From NCBI GenBank assembly GCA_027563935.2, contig CM050446.2, forward strand, positions 31,003,501 to 31,067,500: a DNA stretch of 64,000 bases, in the 5' to 3' direction. Positions 23,607 to 37,370 of this stretch are shown in pieces. How positions within the stretch are numbered: the first letter of the stretch is position 1; each line of letters starts with the position of its first letter. The position numbers were made by a program, and so were the translations under genes. The notes under the pieces are model-generated. The model was not told the origin of the DNA. It saw only the letters and a program-made list of their open reading frames with translations, and made no database searches. This DNA comes from Costus lasius (lineage: Eukaryota > Streptophyta > Magnoliopsida > Zingiberales > Costaceae).

Positions 23607-25309
23607 TGAAGAGTCCCCTTCAAGGGGGAGCGCAAGCAGATGAAACCCTAATTTAGGGGGCGCATGCATGTTTTGCTAGGGTTTCAACAACACAATCGCT
23701 TATATGCTCATATGATCAACTTTGATAGATTGAATAGATCAAGAAGGAGATCATACCAATGCCATCGAATGGATGGTGCCTTGGAAGCAAAGACGCAAGT
23801 GCTCCTTCTCCAAAGGTGACGCACACAACAAATGAAGATGGCTTGCTCCTTTGAATCCTTTGTGCTAGCAAAGTGCTTCAAAGGGTCCTTGTCGCGTCAG
23901 GATGATGAGAGATCAAGCTTGGCCGAGACTTCCTTCTCTTCTTTTCGTCAAGCGCTCTCCACCGAAAGATGGAGAAACCTACACAAGAGAGAGTTCGGCG
24001 AGAGAGTAACCTCCCACACTAATGTGGAGGCGTTACATACAATCCATTTGGAAACCGAATTCCCAAAATGGAAAGTAGTCAAGGCTCAAGCGTTCACCCT
24101 TAAGTGAACCAAGCGCTTAACTCATCTCCCATGAACCATGCGCTCATTCATGAGCCGGTTCAATGTCGGTTTGGTCCAAGACCAATTAACCCAAGCCATA
24201 TGGTCTAGATCACAATAAACCCTAAAGGTTCAAGATCTAACCGTTGATCTCTTGATGCTCTTGATCTCACCGATCTAGCATCAAATCTCTCGATCGAAGC
24301 TTACCGATCTCAAGCCCTAATCAATCAAACATGATCAGACCAGATCTCACTTATAATCAGAGATCAAATCCCTTCAGACTGAACCCAAACAATTCAGTCC
24401 ACACGATCTGACTTAAGTAAGCCATATCATCAAATTGTGCGACCCTGAGGGTTTCCTTTAAATGTCGGTAACGATAACTTTCATTATCACGATCAGTGAG
24501 GGGTATCTAGCAACACATCACTGTCTCCCGATATAAAGGAAAGAGTCTTCCAAGACTACACCCAAACCACAGCACAAGTGTGAATCCACTTCACTAGGCA
24601 TACATGTTTCCTTTGCCACTGGATGTTCTTATTGGACAAGCATGTCAAGCCTGTAGCTCCAATATGATGAGCATGATTAGATCAGATGAACATAGTCATC
24701 AGGGTATGGCCATACACTATTCTCAATCATCTCATTCAGGGGGGGCCCCTTTAGAACATCACACTCCTTAAACAAGGAGACGGCAATCCTGTATCTATCA
24801 CTAGTGCCCTAACCTGACTCATGATCATTATCCAAGATAGTCTATAACCATTATGTTTCAAATGATATTGAACTATCTCAAAACAATGACAATCATCATT
24901 TAGAAACACAAGTGATCTCAAGTCAGAGGACATGTGCCACTTGTTGCAAACAAGGATTATTCACATTGTGACAAGCAATTGAATATCCTAGAAGGGTCTG
25001 TCCAGTACATCCAATGTACCCATGAGTCTACATCTTATTCCATGCTCGAAGCATCCTATAAGATTAGAACACATATTAGTCTCAATCATATCAAGGCTGT
25101 CTCATGTTCACCAAGATATCTCGACTAAGGACATATAGCATGTCAGCCTAGCTGAACAGCTTTGAGACATTATTCAGAAGAACACACATTGCAGCAGATG
25201 ATGTAACAACCTGAATAATAACCATTGCCTTTATAAACAAAAGAGTTTATACATGATACTGTTACAATCCCAAGGCCTCAAACATTAGCCTTAAGGGCAT
25301 ACCCCAACA
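23607..25309 (-). repeat. 5' LTR of A6 (1703 bp)
   Basis: Near-identical to the LTR at 16222. One visible change (gttatc to attatc near 24483) breaks one base pair of the GATAAC/GTTATC inverted repeat in this LTR only. Confidence 0.94.
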
Positions 25310-28300
25310 AAGATGCTGTATGCTGCACAGGCGAGGACGGAACGCTATAATCTGACAAAGCTGTTCTTTCAGAGCAAACTGGCTGAAGGGAGCCCAGTGG
25401 GAGCTCACGTGCTCAAGATGATTGGGCACAAGGAGGCTCTAGAGAAACTGGGGCATACCATCAACCAGGAGCTTGCTGTAGACATTATTCTGCAGTCTCT
25501 CCCGCCCTCTTTCGATGCGTTCATCATTAACTTTAATATGAACAAAATCGATTGTACTCCGGCAGAGCTGCTGAATATGCTCTTGACTACTGAGGAGACT
25601 CTGAAGGGAAAGCCTTCGACCTCTGTCTTAATGGTTCCATCTAGGAACAGGAAGAAGGGGAAGAAGGGCAAGGCCCCTGTCAAGAATTACAGTAAGGCTC
25701 TGAAACAAAAGGTGAAGCGGTCAAAGGAATACAGATGTTTCCACTGTGGCCAGCTGGGTCACTGGAAAAAGGACTATAAAGCGCTCCAAGGAGACAAGAG
25801 GGGAAGCTTTGCTTCTGGCTCAGGTATATACGTGACGGAAGTCATGGTTTCATCTTCTTCTATTTCATGGGTGTTGGACACTGCATGTGGAGTTCACATT
25901 TGTTCAAATGTACAGGAACTCAAGAGAAGAAGACAGGTGGGACAGCATGAGGTGGACCTACGAGTTGGAAACGGGGCACAGGTTGCTGCTGTTGCTGTAG
26001 GAGACTATTTCATCTCTTTGCCATCTGGGCTTGTATTAGAACTGAACAATTGTTACTTTGTTCCCAGCATTACTAAAAATATTATCTCCATTCCTGCTCT
26101 TGTCAGGAAGGGATTTTCCTTTGAATGCAATATTTCAAAGTGTGTTTTATCTTTTGATAATATTGTTTATGCTACTGGTTCAATTAACAATGGGTTATTC
26201 ATGTTGGACATGGAATGTTCTATACACAATATTGATATTAAGAAAGCCAAGTATGCTGATGACAGCACCTTGCTATGGCATAGTCGTTTAGGCCATATTA
26301 ACAAGAAGCGCATTAAGTGGTTGCATGATCATGGACTGCTGGGATCATTCTCCTATGAAGAGATTGATACATGCAAAGCTTGTTTAATGGGTAAAATGAC
26401 GAAGTCACCTTTTCCTAACAAAGGTCAAAGGGCTTCAGGTTTACTTGACCTTATACACAGTGATGTGTGTGGGCCATTTAGTAAACATGCCATAGGTGGC
26501 TATCAGTACTTCATAACCTTTACTGATGATTTCAGTAGGTATGGGTATGTCTATCTGATGAGACATAAGAGTGAATCTTTTGACAAGTTCAAAGAGTTCA
26601 AGAATGAAGTACAAAATCAGCTAGGCCGACATATCAAGGCACTTCGTTCTGATCGAGGTGGAGAATACCTAAGTCGAGAGTTTACTGACTATCTGAAGGA
26701 GTGTGGGATTATCTCACAGCTCACTCCGCCAGGAACACCGCAATGGAATGGTGTGTCCGAAAGGAGGAACAGAACCCTACTTGATATGGTTCGTTCTATG
26801 ATGAGTCAGGCTACTCTTCCATATTCCTTTTGGGGATTTGCACTGGAAACAGCTGCAAAGGTACTAAGCCGAGTGCCATCTAAGGCAGTTTCTAAGACGC
26901 CATATGAGTTATGGTATGGGAAACAGCCGAGCTTGACATTTATCAGGATCTGGGGCTGCGAGGCTTATGTCAAAAAGCTCGCCTCTGGGAAACTAGAGAG
27001 CAGATCTGACAAATGTATCTTTGTCGGTTACCCTAAGGAAACTAAGGGTTATTATTTCTTCGATCCCAAAGAGAACAAGGTATTTGTTGCTCGGACGGCC
27101 ATATTTCTTGAGAAGGAGTTTCTTCTGCAAGAGGCCAGTGGGAGAGAAATAATGCTGGATGAGAATCCAGAGGAAGGACAAAGTAGTCAAGCACAGTTGG
27201 ATGAGCCTGAGCCGGTAGGACAGGTTAATGAACAACCTGAGGCTCAGATATCACGAGAACCGCGAAGATCGGGAAGGATCCGTCGACAGCCTGAGCGCTA
27301 TGACGGAGTCTACATCATTGATAATGATGAACCCCTCACTTATGCGGATGCGGTTAGTGGACCGGACTCAGCTAGATGGCTTGAAGCTATGCGCGCCGAG
27401 ATGGACTCCATGTCAGATAACCAAGTCTGGGATTTGGTTGATCCGCCTCCGGGAGTTATCCCTATAGGCTGTAAATGGATCTTCAAAAAGAAGATTGACA
27501 TGGATGGTAACGTGGTTACCTATAAAGGCAGGCTAGTTGCGAAAGGTTTCAAACAAATCTACGGGATAGATTATGATGAAACTTTCTCACCTGTAGCTAT
27601 GTTTAAGTCTATTCGGATTCTTTTCGCGATAGCAGCATATTATGATTATGAGATCTGGCAAATGGATGTGAAAACAGCTTTCCTGAATGGAAATCTGGAT
27701 GAGGATGTGTATATGACACAACCAGAAGGTTTCACTAATCCATCAGATCGTCATAAAATATGCAAGTTAAAGAAGTCTATTTTTGGACTTAAACAAGCAT
27801 CTAGGAGCTGGAATATTCGTTTTGATGAATCAATCAGTGAATTTGGTTTCATCAAGAACGAGGATGACCCGTGTGTATATAAGAGGTTTAGTGGGAGCGT
27901 GATTACTTTCCTAGTCCTCTACGTCGATGATATCTTGATCATTGGAAATGACATTCCTGAAATGCATGCGGTTAAGGCATGGCTAAGGAAATGTTTCCAG
28001 ATGAAAGATTTAGGAGAAACAGCCTATGTATTAGGTGTGAAGATCTACAGGGATAGATCTAAGAGGCTTCTCGGGCTGTGCCAGAGTACTTACATCGATA
28101 AAGTCCTGGAAAGATTCCATTTAGAGAATTCTAAAAGAGGGTATCTTCCAGTCAGACATGGTCTGAATCTTTCGAAGAGTCAGTGTCCACAAACACAGAC
28201 TGAGAAAGATGAAATGGACAATACGCCTTATGCTTCGGCTATTGGGTCCATTATGTATGCGATGTTGTGTACTCGCCCAGACGTTGCTTACGGGTTAAGC

Positions 28301-28903
28301 GTGACCAGTCGATTCCAAGGTAATCCAGGTATGGCGCACTGGATTGCAGTCAAGAACATTTTAAAATATCTGCGGAGGACCAAAGATATGTTCTTGATAT
28401 ATGGTGGTCAGGAAGAACTCAGTATTGAAGGATATACTGACGCTTCATTCCAGTCTGACCAGGATGATTTCCGATCGCAATCAGGCTATGTTTTTAGCTT
28501 GAATGGAGGAGCAGTGGTGTGGAAGAGTTTCAAACAGTCAACTGTTGCTGATTCCACAACAGAAGCCGAGTATGTTGCAGCCTCGGAAGCATCTAAGGAG
28601 GCAGTGTGGATTCGTAAGTTCGTGAGAGAACTTGGTGTTGTTCCTTCGAGTGCAGATCCTTTGGTTATCTTCTGTGATAACACTGGAGCAATCGCACAAG
28701 CAAAGGAACCACGGTCGCACCAGAAGTCCAAGCACATATAGAGACGGTTTCACTTGATCCGGGAGATCATTGATCGTGGCGAGATCAAAATATGCAAGGT
28801 TCATACAGACGACAATCTGGCTGACCCGCTTACCAAGCCTCTGGCGCAGCAGAAGCATGAGAAGCACTGTAATAATATGGGTTTGAGATTTCTCAACCAT
28901 TAG
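25310..28903 (+). pseudogene. Remainder of A5 gag-pol, one nonsense codon and a broken zinc knuckle
   Basis: Resumes the A5 frame after A6 (first five bases are the TSD) and runs to the normal end LRFLNH. The combined length of both pieces, 3885 bases, equals the family length. It encodes the rest of Gag, protease with WVLDTACG, integrase (HSRLGH, CKAC, and the HSDVCGPF, RSDRGGEY and NGVSERR blocks), reverse transcriptase with YVDD, and RNase H. Two defects are visible. TAG at 28739-28741 (codon 1241) replaces a CAG in the RNase H C-terminal part. The last cysteine of the CCHC knuckle is tyrosine (TAT at 25775-25777), which should abolish zinc binding. Otherwise the frame is open for 1142 codons from the ATG at 25313. 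Confidence 0.93.
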
Positions 28904-28923
28904 ATTAAGTGCAAGTGGGAGAT

Positions 28924-30607
28924 TGTTGGGGTATGCCCTTAAGGCTAATGTTTGAGGCCTTGGGAATGTATCAGTATCATGTAATAAACTCTTATGTTTA
29001 TAAAGGCATGGTTGTTATTCAGTTTGTTACATTGTCTGCTGCAATAAGTGTACTTCTGAATAATGTCTCAGTACTGTTCAGCTAGGCTGACATGCAGTTA
29101 AGTCCTTAGTCGAGATATCTTGGTGAACATGAGACAGCCTTGATATGATTGAGACTAATATGTGTTCTAATCTTATAGGATGCTTCGAGCATGGAATAAG
29201 ATGTAGACTCATGGGTACATTGGATGTACTGGACAGACCCTACTAGGATATTCAATTGCTTGTCACAATGTGAATAATCCTTGTTTGCAACAAGTGGCAC
29301 ATGTCCTCTGACTTGAGATCACTTGTGTTTCTAAATGATGATTGTCATTGTTTTGAGGTAGTTCAATATCATTTGAAACATAATGATTATAGACTATCTT
29401 GGATGGTGAGCTTGAGTCAGGTTAGGGCACTAGTGATAGACATAGGATTGCCGTCTCCTTGTTTAAGGAGTATGATGTTCTAAAGGGCCCCCCTGGATGA
29501 GATGATTGAGAATAGTGTATGGCCATACCCAGGTGACTATGTTCATCTGATCTAATCGTGCTCATCATATTGGAGCTACAAGCTTGACACGCTTGTCCAA
29601 TAAGAACATCCAGTGGCAAAGGATATTTGCATGCCTGGTGAAGTGGATTCACACTTGTGCTGTGGTTTGGGTGTAGCCTTGGAAGACTCTTTCCTTTATA
29701 TCGGGAGACAGTGATGTGTTGCTAGATACCCCTCACTGATCGTGATAACGTGAGTTATCGTTACCGACATTTAAAGGAAACCCTTAGGGTCGCACAATTT
29801 GATGATATGGCTTACTTAAGTCAGATCGAGTGGACTGAATTATTTCGGTTCAGTTTAAAGGGATTTAATCTCTGATTGTAAGTGAGATCTGGTCTGATCA
29901 TGTTTGATTGGTTAGGGCTTGAGATCGGTAAGCTTAGATCGAGAGAGTTGATGCTAGATCAGTGAGATCAGGAGCATCAGGAGATGAACGGTCAGATCTT
30001 GAACCTTAGGGTTTGATTTTATCTTGACCAATGCTTGGGCTGATTTGGTTTGGTCATTGAACCAAATACATTGAACCGGCTCATATGTGAGCGCATGGTT
30101 CATATGGGAGAAGAGATATGCGTTTGGTTCATTTCATGTGAACGCATAACGCATGCATTGAAGCTTTGCTATTTTTGGAATTCGGTTTCCAAAGTGGTGA
30201 ACGTCCCCACATTCGTGAAAACGCTTCTCTAACTCTTGTCTTCCCTTGGCTCTCGACGACACACTCTCTTGCGTGGTGTAGGTCGACGACAAGAAGGATC
30301 GGCCGAGTGAGAGTTCATCATTCCCTTCCATTCGTGAAGAAAGCCTTGGAGCCTTGCTAGCACAAGTAGCGCCAAGGAAGTGGGCGATCACTCATCTTGT
30401 GTGCGTGTCTTTGGAGGAGATCAAATTTGTTCTCTACTTCCAAGTCGCCATCCTTGCTCATGGCTATGGTATGATCTCCTTAGATCTAAACAATACCTTA
30501 AGTTGATCATATGCTTCTATTTGCGGTCCTTGAAGCCCTTGATTCCGCCATGCTTTTCATATACGCATGTCTTAGGGTTTCGCCCCCCTCTCGAAAGGGG
30601 TCCTGCA
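28924..30607 (+). repeat. 3' LTR of A5 (1684 bp)
   Basis: Follows the PPT (about 28907-28923). It is the same length as the 5' LTR. GAAGCCCT (30532-30539) pairs with AGGGTTTC (30574-30581). Confidence 0.94.
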
Positions 30608-33600
30608 ATAACATCGCATACATAATGGACCCAATAGCCGAAGCATAAGGCGTATTGTCCATTTCATCTTTCTCAGTCTGTGTTCGTGGACACTGACTCT
30701 TTGAAAGATTCAGACCATGTCTGACTGGAAGATATCCTCTTTTAGAATTTTCTAAATGAAATCTCTCCAGGACTTTATTGATGTAAGTACTTTGGCACAG
30801 CCCGAGAAGCCTCTTAGATCTATCTCTGTAGATCTTCACACCTAATACATAGGCTGCTTCTCCTAGATCTTTCATCTGGAAACATTTTCTTAACCATGCT
30901 TTAACAACATGCAGTTCAGGAATATCGTTTCCAATGATTAAGATATCATCGACGTAGAGGACTAGGAAAGTAATCACGCTCCCACTAAACCTCTTATATA
31001 CACACGGGTCGTCTTCATTCTTGATGAAACCAAATTCACATATTGATTCATCAAAACGAATATTCCAGCTTCTAGATGCTTGCTTAAGTCCATAAATGGA
31101 CTTCTTTAACTTGCATATTTTATGACGATCTGATGGATTAGTGAAACCTTCAGGTTGTGTCATATACACATCCTCATCCAGTTTTCCATTAAGGAAAGCG
31201 GTTTTCACATCCATTTGCCAGATCTCATAATCGTAATATGCTGCTATCGCAAGAATAATCCGAATAGACTTGAACATGGCTACAGGAGAGAAAGTTTCAT
31301 CATAATCTATCCCGTAGATTTGTTTGAAACCTTTCGCAACTAGCCTGCCTTTATAGGTAACCACGTTACCATCCATGTCAATCTTCTTCTTGAAGATCCA
31401 TTTACAGCCTATAGGGATTACTCCCGGAGGCGGATCAACCAAATCCCAGACTTGATTATCTGACATGGAGTCCATCTCGGCTCGCATAGCTTCAAGCCAT
31501 CTAGCTGACTCCGGTCCACTGACCGCATCCGCATAAGTGAGGGGTTCATCATGATCAATGATGTAGACTCCGTCATAGCGCTCAGGCTGTTGACGGATCC
31601 TTCCCGATCTACGCGGTTCCCGTGATATCTGAGCCTCAGGTTGTCCAATAACCTGTTCTACTGGCTCAGGCTCATCCAACTGTGCTTGACTACTTTGTCC
31701 TTCCTCTGGATTCTCATCCAGTTTTATTTCTCTCCCACTGGCTTCTTGCAGAAGAAACTCCTTCTCAAGAAAAATAGCCATCCGAGCAACAAATACTTTG
31801 TTCTCTTTGGGATCGTAGAAATAATAACCCTTAGTTTCCTTAGGGTAACCGACAAAGATGCATTTCTCAGATCTGCTCTCTAGTTTCCCAGAGGCGAGCT
31901 TTTTGACATAAGCCTCGCAACCCCAGATCTTAATGAATGTCAAGCTCGGCTGTTTCCCATACCATAACTCATATGGAGTCTTTGATACTGCCTTGGATGG
32001 CACTCGGTTTAGTACGTTTGCAGCTGTTTCCAGTGCAAATCCCCAAAAGGAGTAAGGTAGAGTAGCCTGACTCATCATAGAACGAACCATATCCAGTAAG
32101 GTTCTGTTCCTCCTCTCGGACACACCATTCCATTGCGGTGTTCCTAGTGGAGTGAGCTGTGAGATAATCCCACACTCCTTCAGATAGTCAGTAAACTCTC
32201 GACTTAGGTATTCACCACCTCGATCTGAACGAAGTGCCTTGATATTCCGGCCTAGCTGATTTTGTACTTCATTTTTGAACTCTTTGAACTTGTCAAAAGA
32301 TTCACTTTTATGTCTCATTAGATAGACATAACCATACCTACTGAAATCATCAGTAAAGGTAATGAAGTATGAATAGCCACCTCTGGCATGTTTACTAAAT
32401 GGCCCACACACATCACTGTGTATAAGGTCAAGTAAACCTGAAGCCCTTTGACCTTTGCGAGGAAAAGGAGCCTTCGTCATTTTACCCATTAAACAAGCTT
32501 TGCATGTATCAATCTCCTCATAGGAGAATGATCCCAGCAGTCCATAATCATGCAACCGCTTAATGTGTTTCTTGTTAATATGGCCTAAACGACTATGCCA
32601 TAGCAAGGTGCTGTCATCAGCATACTTGGCTTTCTTATTATCAATGTTTTGTATAGAACATTCCATGTCCAACATGAATAACCCATTGTTAATTGACCCA
32701 GTAGCATAAACAATATTATCAAGAGAAAGATAACACTTTGAAGTCTTGCATTCAAAGGAAAACCCTTTCTTGACAAGAGCAGGAATAGAGATAATATTCT
32801 TGGTAATGCTAGGTACAAAATAACAATTGTTCAGTTCTAATACAAGTCCAGATGGTAATGAGATGTAATATTCTCCTACAGCAACAGCAGCAACCCGTGC
32901 CCCGTTTCCAACTCGTAGGTCCACCTCATGCTGTCCCACCTGTCTTCTTCTCTTGAGTTCCTGTACATTTGAACAAATGTGAACTCCACATGCAGTGTCC
33001 AACACCCATGAAATAGAAGAAGAAGATATCATGACTTCAGTCACAAATATACCTGAGCCAGAAGCGATGCTTCCCTTCTTGTCTCCTTGGAGCGCTTTAC
33101 AGTCCTTTTTCCAGTGACCCAGCTGGCCACAATGGAAACATCTGTTGTCCTTCGACCGCTTAACCTTTTGTTTCAGAGCCTTGTTGTAGTTCTTGACAGG
33201 GGCTTTGCCCTTCTTCCCCTTCTTCTTGTTCCTAGAAGGAAACATCAAGACAGAGGTTGAAGGCTTTCCCTTTAGAGTCTCCTCTGTAGTCAAGAGCATA
33301 TTCAGCAACTCTGCCGGAGTACAGTCGATCTTGTTCATATTAAAATTAATAATGAACGGATCGAAGGAGGCCGGGAGAGACTGCAGAATAATGTCTACAG
33401 CAAGCTCCTGATTGAAGGTATGCCCTAGTTTCTCTAGAGCCTCTTTGTGCCCAATCATCTTGAGCACATGAGCTCCCACTGGACTCCCTTCAGCCAGTTT
33501 GCTCTGAAAGAAAAGCTTGGTCAAATTATAGCGCTCAGTCCTCGCCTGTGCAGCATATAGCATCTTGAGGTTTGCTATAATTTCTATAGCAGACATATCC

Positions 33601-33857
33601 TCATGCTGACGCTGCAGCTGTGGCGTCATAGACGCTAGCATCAGGAAAGCGACATCAATGCTATCATTGACATGCTTTTCATAGGCATCCCGAACCGCCC
33701 TTGCGGCGTTCGGAGCGGGTTGAGGCGGTATAGCCGTCTCGAGGACATACAGTTTCCTCTCAGCCTTAAGAACAATCTTAAGGTGTCCGTACCAGTCTGA
33801 GAAGTTTGGCCCAGCAAACTTCTCCCTTTCCAGTAGGGATCGCACATTGAAGCTCAT
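30608..33857 (-). pseudogene. 5' part of A2 gag-pol (Gag, protease, integrase, reverse transcriptase)
   Basis: Starts at the family ATG at 33857 and stays open through Gag, the CCHC knuckle, protease WVLDTACG, HHCC/DDE integrase and reverse transcriptase with YVDD, up to the A5 insertion at about codon 1084. Past the TSD the frame reads into A5 LTR and ends at 30507, adding about 34 foreign residues. With the RNase H piece at 11780-12414 the coding length is 3885 bases, equal to sister copies, and no premature stop or frameshift was seen in either part. The copy is disabled only by the nested insertion. It could still yield a truncated protein without RNase H if transcribed from its own 5' LTR. 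Confidence 0.93.
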
Positions 33858-35691
33858 GGTGTTCGTTGCTGTAGGAATCTACAACAATGCAAGAACAGCA
33901 AGGTCAGTATCAATGTTTAGAATCAATCCAGGACTTAAGAAAGATTCTTTTCTCACTATTTTATCTGACTGAAAAATCCATAAAAACAGTCCGAAAGAGT
34001 AACACTCTTTTAGTGAGATGGGATCCAGATTTCATACTTGGTCTCCGCGTCCCGCTCAGGCGAGATAAGATGCACAGAGAGTACAAGCACTAATTTCTGG
34101 TAGGCAGTCCCTGCCAATCGCCAACCCGTGCGATTCCCCTTCATCTGGGCAATCCAGCAGACTGTGCCAACTGAGTTGGTACAACACAGTCTCTGATCCC
34201 ACAGATGGCTGCCTCCATATAGCTAACATATGCCCCATATGTAGCCTACATGGTCAAGCTGACCTGACCTACTCCCTGGACCCCCACGTGCTATGCTGAG
34301 CAACGAGAAGCGATAAATCCCTTCTCTGTAACACGCAGGTGAAATCACACACCGTCTGAAGATAGATGGGCGTGCCCACTGAGTGGGTACAACACGGCCC
34401 CAACGATAGTCAGAACAGTGAGGTTTCGCGTCAGAAGGCTTACGTGCTTGATATTTTGCGTTGGATTTTAATGGTCCTTTTATCTTCTTAACTATCATGC
34501 AAACCCTATGGTGATAGCAGAAGATAAATAAATCATGCAATTCTAATTATTTAAACAATAAAAGAAAGCATGATGATCTTATGTGGTAAACGCCCATTAA
34601 GCCTAGGTAAGACCTTAAGATAACTTAAGTCTTCACTTGAGCTTTTCATGAGTTATTTGCATCTCATCTGGCCCAGACCAGGGCCCAAGCGCCCTCTGCA
34701 GCTCAGATGCGACCACCAGGTAGATGCGCCTGTCATAGGGTCGAACCCTAGACCTCCCACCTGGTCAAGCCTCTGCCAAGTGTGCTCTGTGCTCTTGTCT
34801 GATTAAAAGTACAATTTAATCTATCTAGACAAGATTGACATGCAGGTCAATTACACAATAAATTAATTAAAATGTGATGCGCAGATCACAAATATAATAA
34901 TTTACATTTTGTTTTAATCCAGGCACGCAGGCCCCAGCACAGCACACATTAAAAGGGCAACCCACATAAGATGAAATAGACATACATCATGGTATTCATT
35001 CATCATGTGATCCAATAACAAAATAAAATTTTGAAAACCCCTTGGCATCAATTTTATTTTTCTTATGTGCCCTACTACCTTACAACGGTCCATTAATAGG
35101 GATCCACTCATCAGACCTAGTCAGATCCACTGCCCTTGCATGCACCAAGTCCTAACTGACTTGAGTCGACCCAATGGTCAACCATGCATGCGCTGGGCTG
35201 AACAACCCTCATGAGTTCTGGCAAGCGGGTGTGACCCCGGGCCTAACTCATGTGTGTTCACTGGTTGTCTGAACCAGACATCGCTACACGCCTGTCTGCA
35301 GTCGACCTATAGCCACCTCGTGCTTGCGCACAGGTGCCATCTGGTCGACCCATCTAGGCTGTCAGATCGTCTGATCAGACTATTTGGATCTAGACTTGAC
35401 TGTGACTTCAACCCTATCAACCCGTCTAAGGGTTTAAAGTAGGCGCTTATAGATCTAGATGGAGCGCGCAAGATGTTACAAGTTTTTTAGGTAAAAACAA
35501 CTTACAACATGCGCAACAAAGTAAGAAGCTTTCATCTAAGTTAACATGCGCAACTAGATACTTGTATCTAAGGTAACATGCGCAAACTTAATGAAACTTT
35601 CATATAGATCTATAACATGTATTAGCATACCCGGATCACAACAAGCAAAAGCAATCATATGAACATGCGAAAACCATGCTCTGATACCAAT
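33858..35691 (-). other. Untranslated leader and PBS of A2
   Basis: The PBS complement GCTCTGATACCA is at 35678-35689. The leader hairpins are at 34167-34179 and from 34375, 208 bases apart here because of a small local change. A shortened tRNA-like insert with gggtcgaaccc lies at about 34732-34771. No coding sequence is supported. Confidence 0.78.
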
Positions 35692-37365
35692 TGAAAGTCC
35701 CCTTCAAGGGGGAGCGAAACCCTAAAGTGGCGCATGTAAATTCTTTTCGGCAGCGGAATTAGGGTTTCATAAGGATCTTTTGCATGCCATATGATCAACA
35801 TCAACAGCTTATATAGATGAAAAGGATTCATACCATAGCTATTAGTTCGAATGGCGTCTTGGAAGAAGAGATCGAAAGGGGTCTCCTCCACAAGATGCGG
35901 ACACAAGATGAGAAGTAGCTTTCTTCTTGTCGCTCCTTGTGCTAGCAAGGATCTCCAAGTGCCCCTTGTCGCGTGAAGGAGATTGAGAGAGAGGACCCTT
36001 GCTGGCCGAATTTTCCTCTTGGCGTGAAGAGCACCCAAGACGAGAGAGGAAGAGGCTAGAGAGGCGTTCGAACGTGGGAGCGTTTTCCTCTAGCAAAACG
36101 CCTTCCCAAAATAGCAAGTTTTAAGTTCACTTAAAACCTCCTCTTAAACCATCGAAAACTCCTCTTGCCTTTGAACCATACGTTCACACAAGTGAACCGG
36201 TTCAAATCAATTCGGTTTAGATGCATTTGGTTCAAAGACCAAATTAAACCAGCCCAAGCCTTGGCCTAGATCTCATTGAACCAATGGTTCAAGATCTAAC
36301 CGTTGATCTCTTGATGCTTTTGATCTCACCGATCTAGCATCACTACTCTCGATTGAAGCTTACCGATCTCAAGCCCTAATCAATCAAACATGATCAGACT
36401 AGATCTCACTTACAATCAGAGTTTAAACTCCTTTAAACTGAACCAAAATAATTCAGTCCACACGATCTGACTTAAGTAAGCCATATCATCAAATTGTGCG
36501 ACCCTGAGGGTTTTCCTTTAAATGTCGGTAACGATAACTTACTTTATCACGATCAGTGAGGGGTATCTAGCAACACATCACTGTCTCCCGATATAAAGGA
36601 AAGAGTCTTCCAAGACTACACCCAAACCACAGCACAAGTGTGAATCCACTTCACTAGGCATACATGTTTCCTTTGCCACTGGATGTTCTTATTGGACAAG
36701 CGTGTCAAGCCTGTAACTCCAATATGATGAGCATGATTAGATCAGATGAACATAGTCACCTGGGTATGGCCATACACTTTCTCAATCACCTCATCCAGGG
36801 GGCCCCTTTAGAACATCACACTCCAAACAAGGAGACGGCAATCCTATATCTATCACTAGTGTCCTAACCTGACTCATGATCATTATCCAAGATAGTCTAT
36901 AACCATTATGTTTCAAATGATATTGAACTACCTCAAAACAATGACAATCATCATTTAGAAACACAAGTGATCTCAAGTCAGAGGACATGTGCCACTTGTT
37001 GCAAACAAGGATTATTCACATTGTGACAAGCAATTGAATATCCTAGTAGGGTCTGTCCAGTACATCCAATGTACCCATGAGTCTACATCTTATTCCATGC
37101 TCAAAGCATCCTATAAGATTAGAACACATATTAGTCTCAATCATATCAAGGCTGTCTCATGTTCACCAAGATATCTCGACTAAGGACATTACAGCATGTC
37201 AGCCATGCTGAACAGCATTGAGACATTATTCAGAAGCACACTTATTGCGGCAGACAATGTAACAAACTGAATAACAACCATTGCCTTTATAAACATAAGA
37301 GTTTATACATGATACTGAAAGAATCCCAAGGCCTCAAACATTAGCCTTAAGGGCATACCCCAACA
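35692..37365 (-). repeat. 5' LTR of A2 (1674 bp)
   Basis: Same length as the LTR at 10086, with about a dozen scattered differences by eye. Followed by the right TSD caagg (37366-37370) and B1 LTR. Confidence 0.94.
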
Positions 37366-37370
37366 CAAGG

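Larger units (their letters stand above)
16222..25309 (-). mobile_element. Family A copia retrotransposon, copy A6 (innermost of the left stack)
   Basis: Minus-strand element inserted in A5 gag, TSD aagat (16217-16221 and 25310-25314). LTRs are 1702 and 1703 bp and differ by one 1-base indel (around 16650/24035) and about five substitutions by eye. It is uninterrupted, 9088 bp, with PBS, leader, gag-pol and PPT all present. Two premature CAG-to-TAG stops disable the polyprotein. It is the fourth layer of B1 > A2 > A5 > A6. Confidence 0.95.
12420..30607 (+). mobile_element. Family A copia retrotransposon, copy A5, carrying nested A6
   Basis: Plus-strand element inserted in A2 pol, TSD ataac (12415-12419 and 30608-30612). 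LTRs are 1684 bp each and differ at about half a dozen positions by eye. Without A6 and one aagat the element is about 9.1 kb. Its gag is split by A6 at 16221/25310. Confidence 0.95.
10086..37365 (-). mobile_element. Family A copia retrotransposon, copy A2, carrying nested A5
   Basis: Minus-strand element bounded by caagg TSDs (10081-10085 and 37366-37370). Both LTRs are 1674 bp. Without A5 and the duplicated ataac the element is about 9.09 kb. The gag-pol frame is open on both sides of the A5 insertion and adds up to the family length, so A2 was probably coding-competent when A5 landed in it. The two LTRs differ at roughly a dozen positions by eye, more than in the other full copies, which fits A2 being the oldest complete host layer. 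Confidence 0.95.
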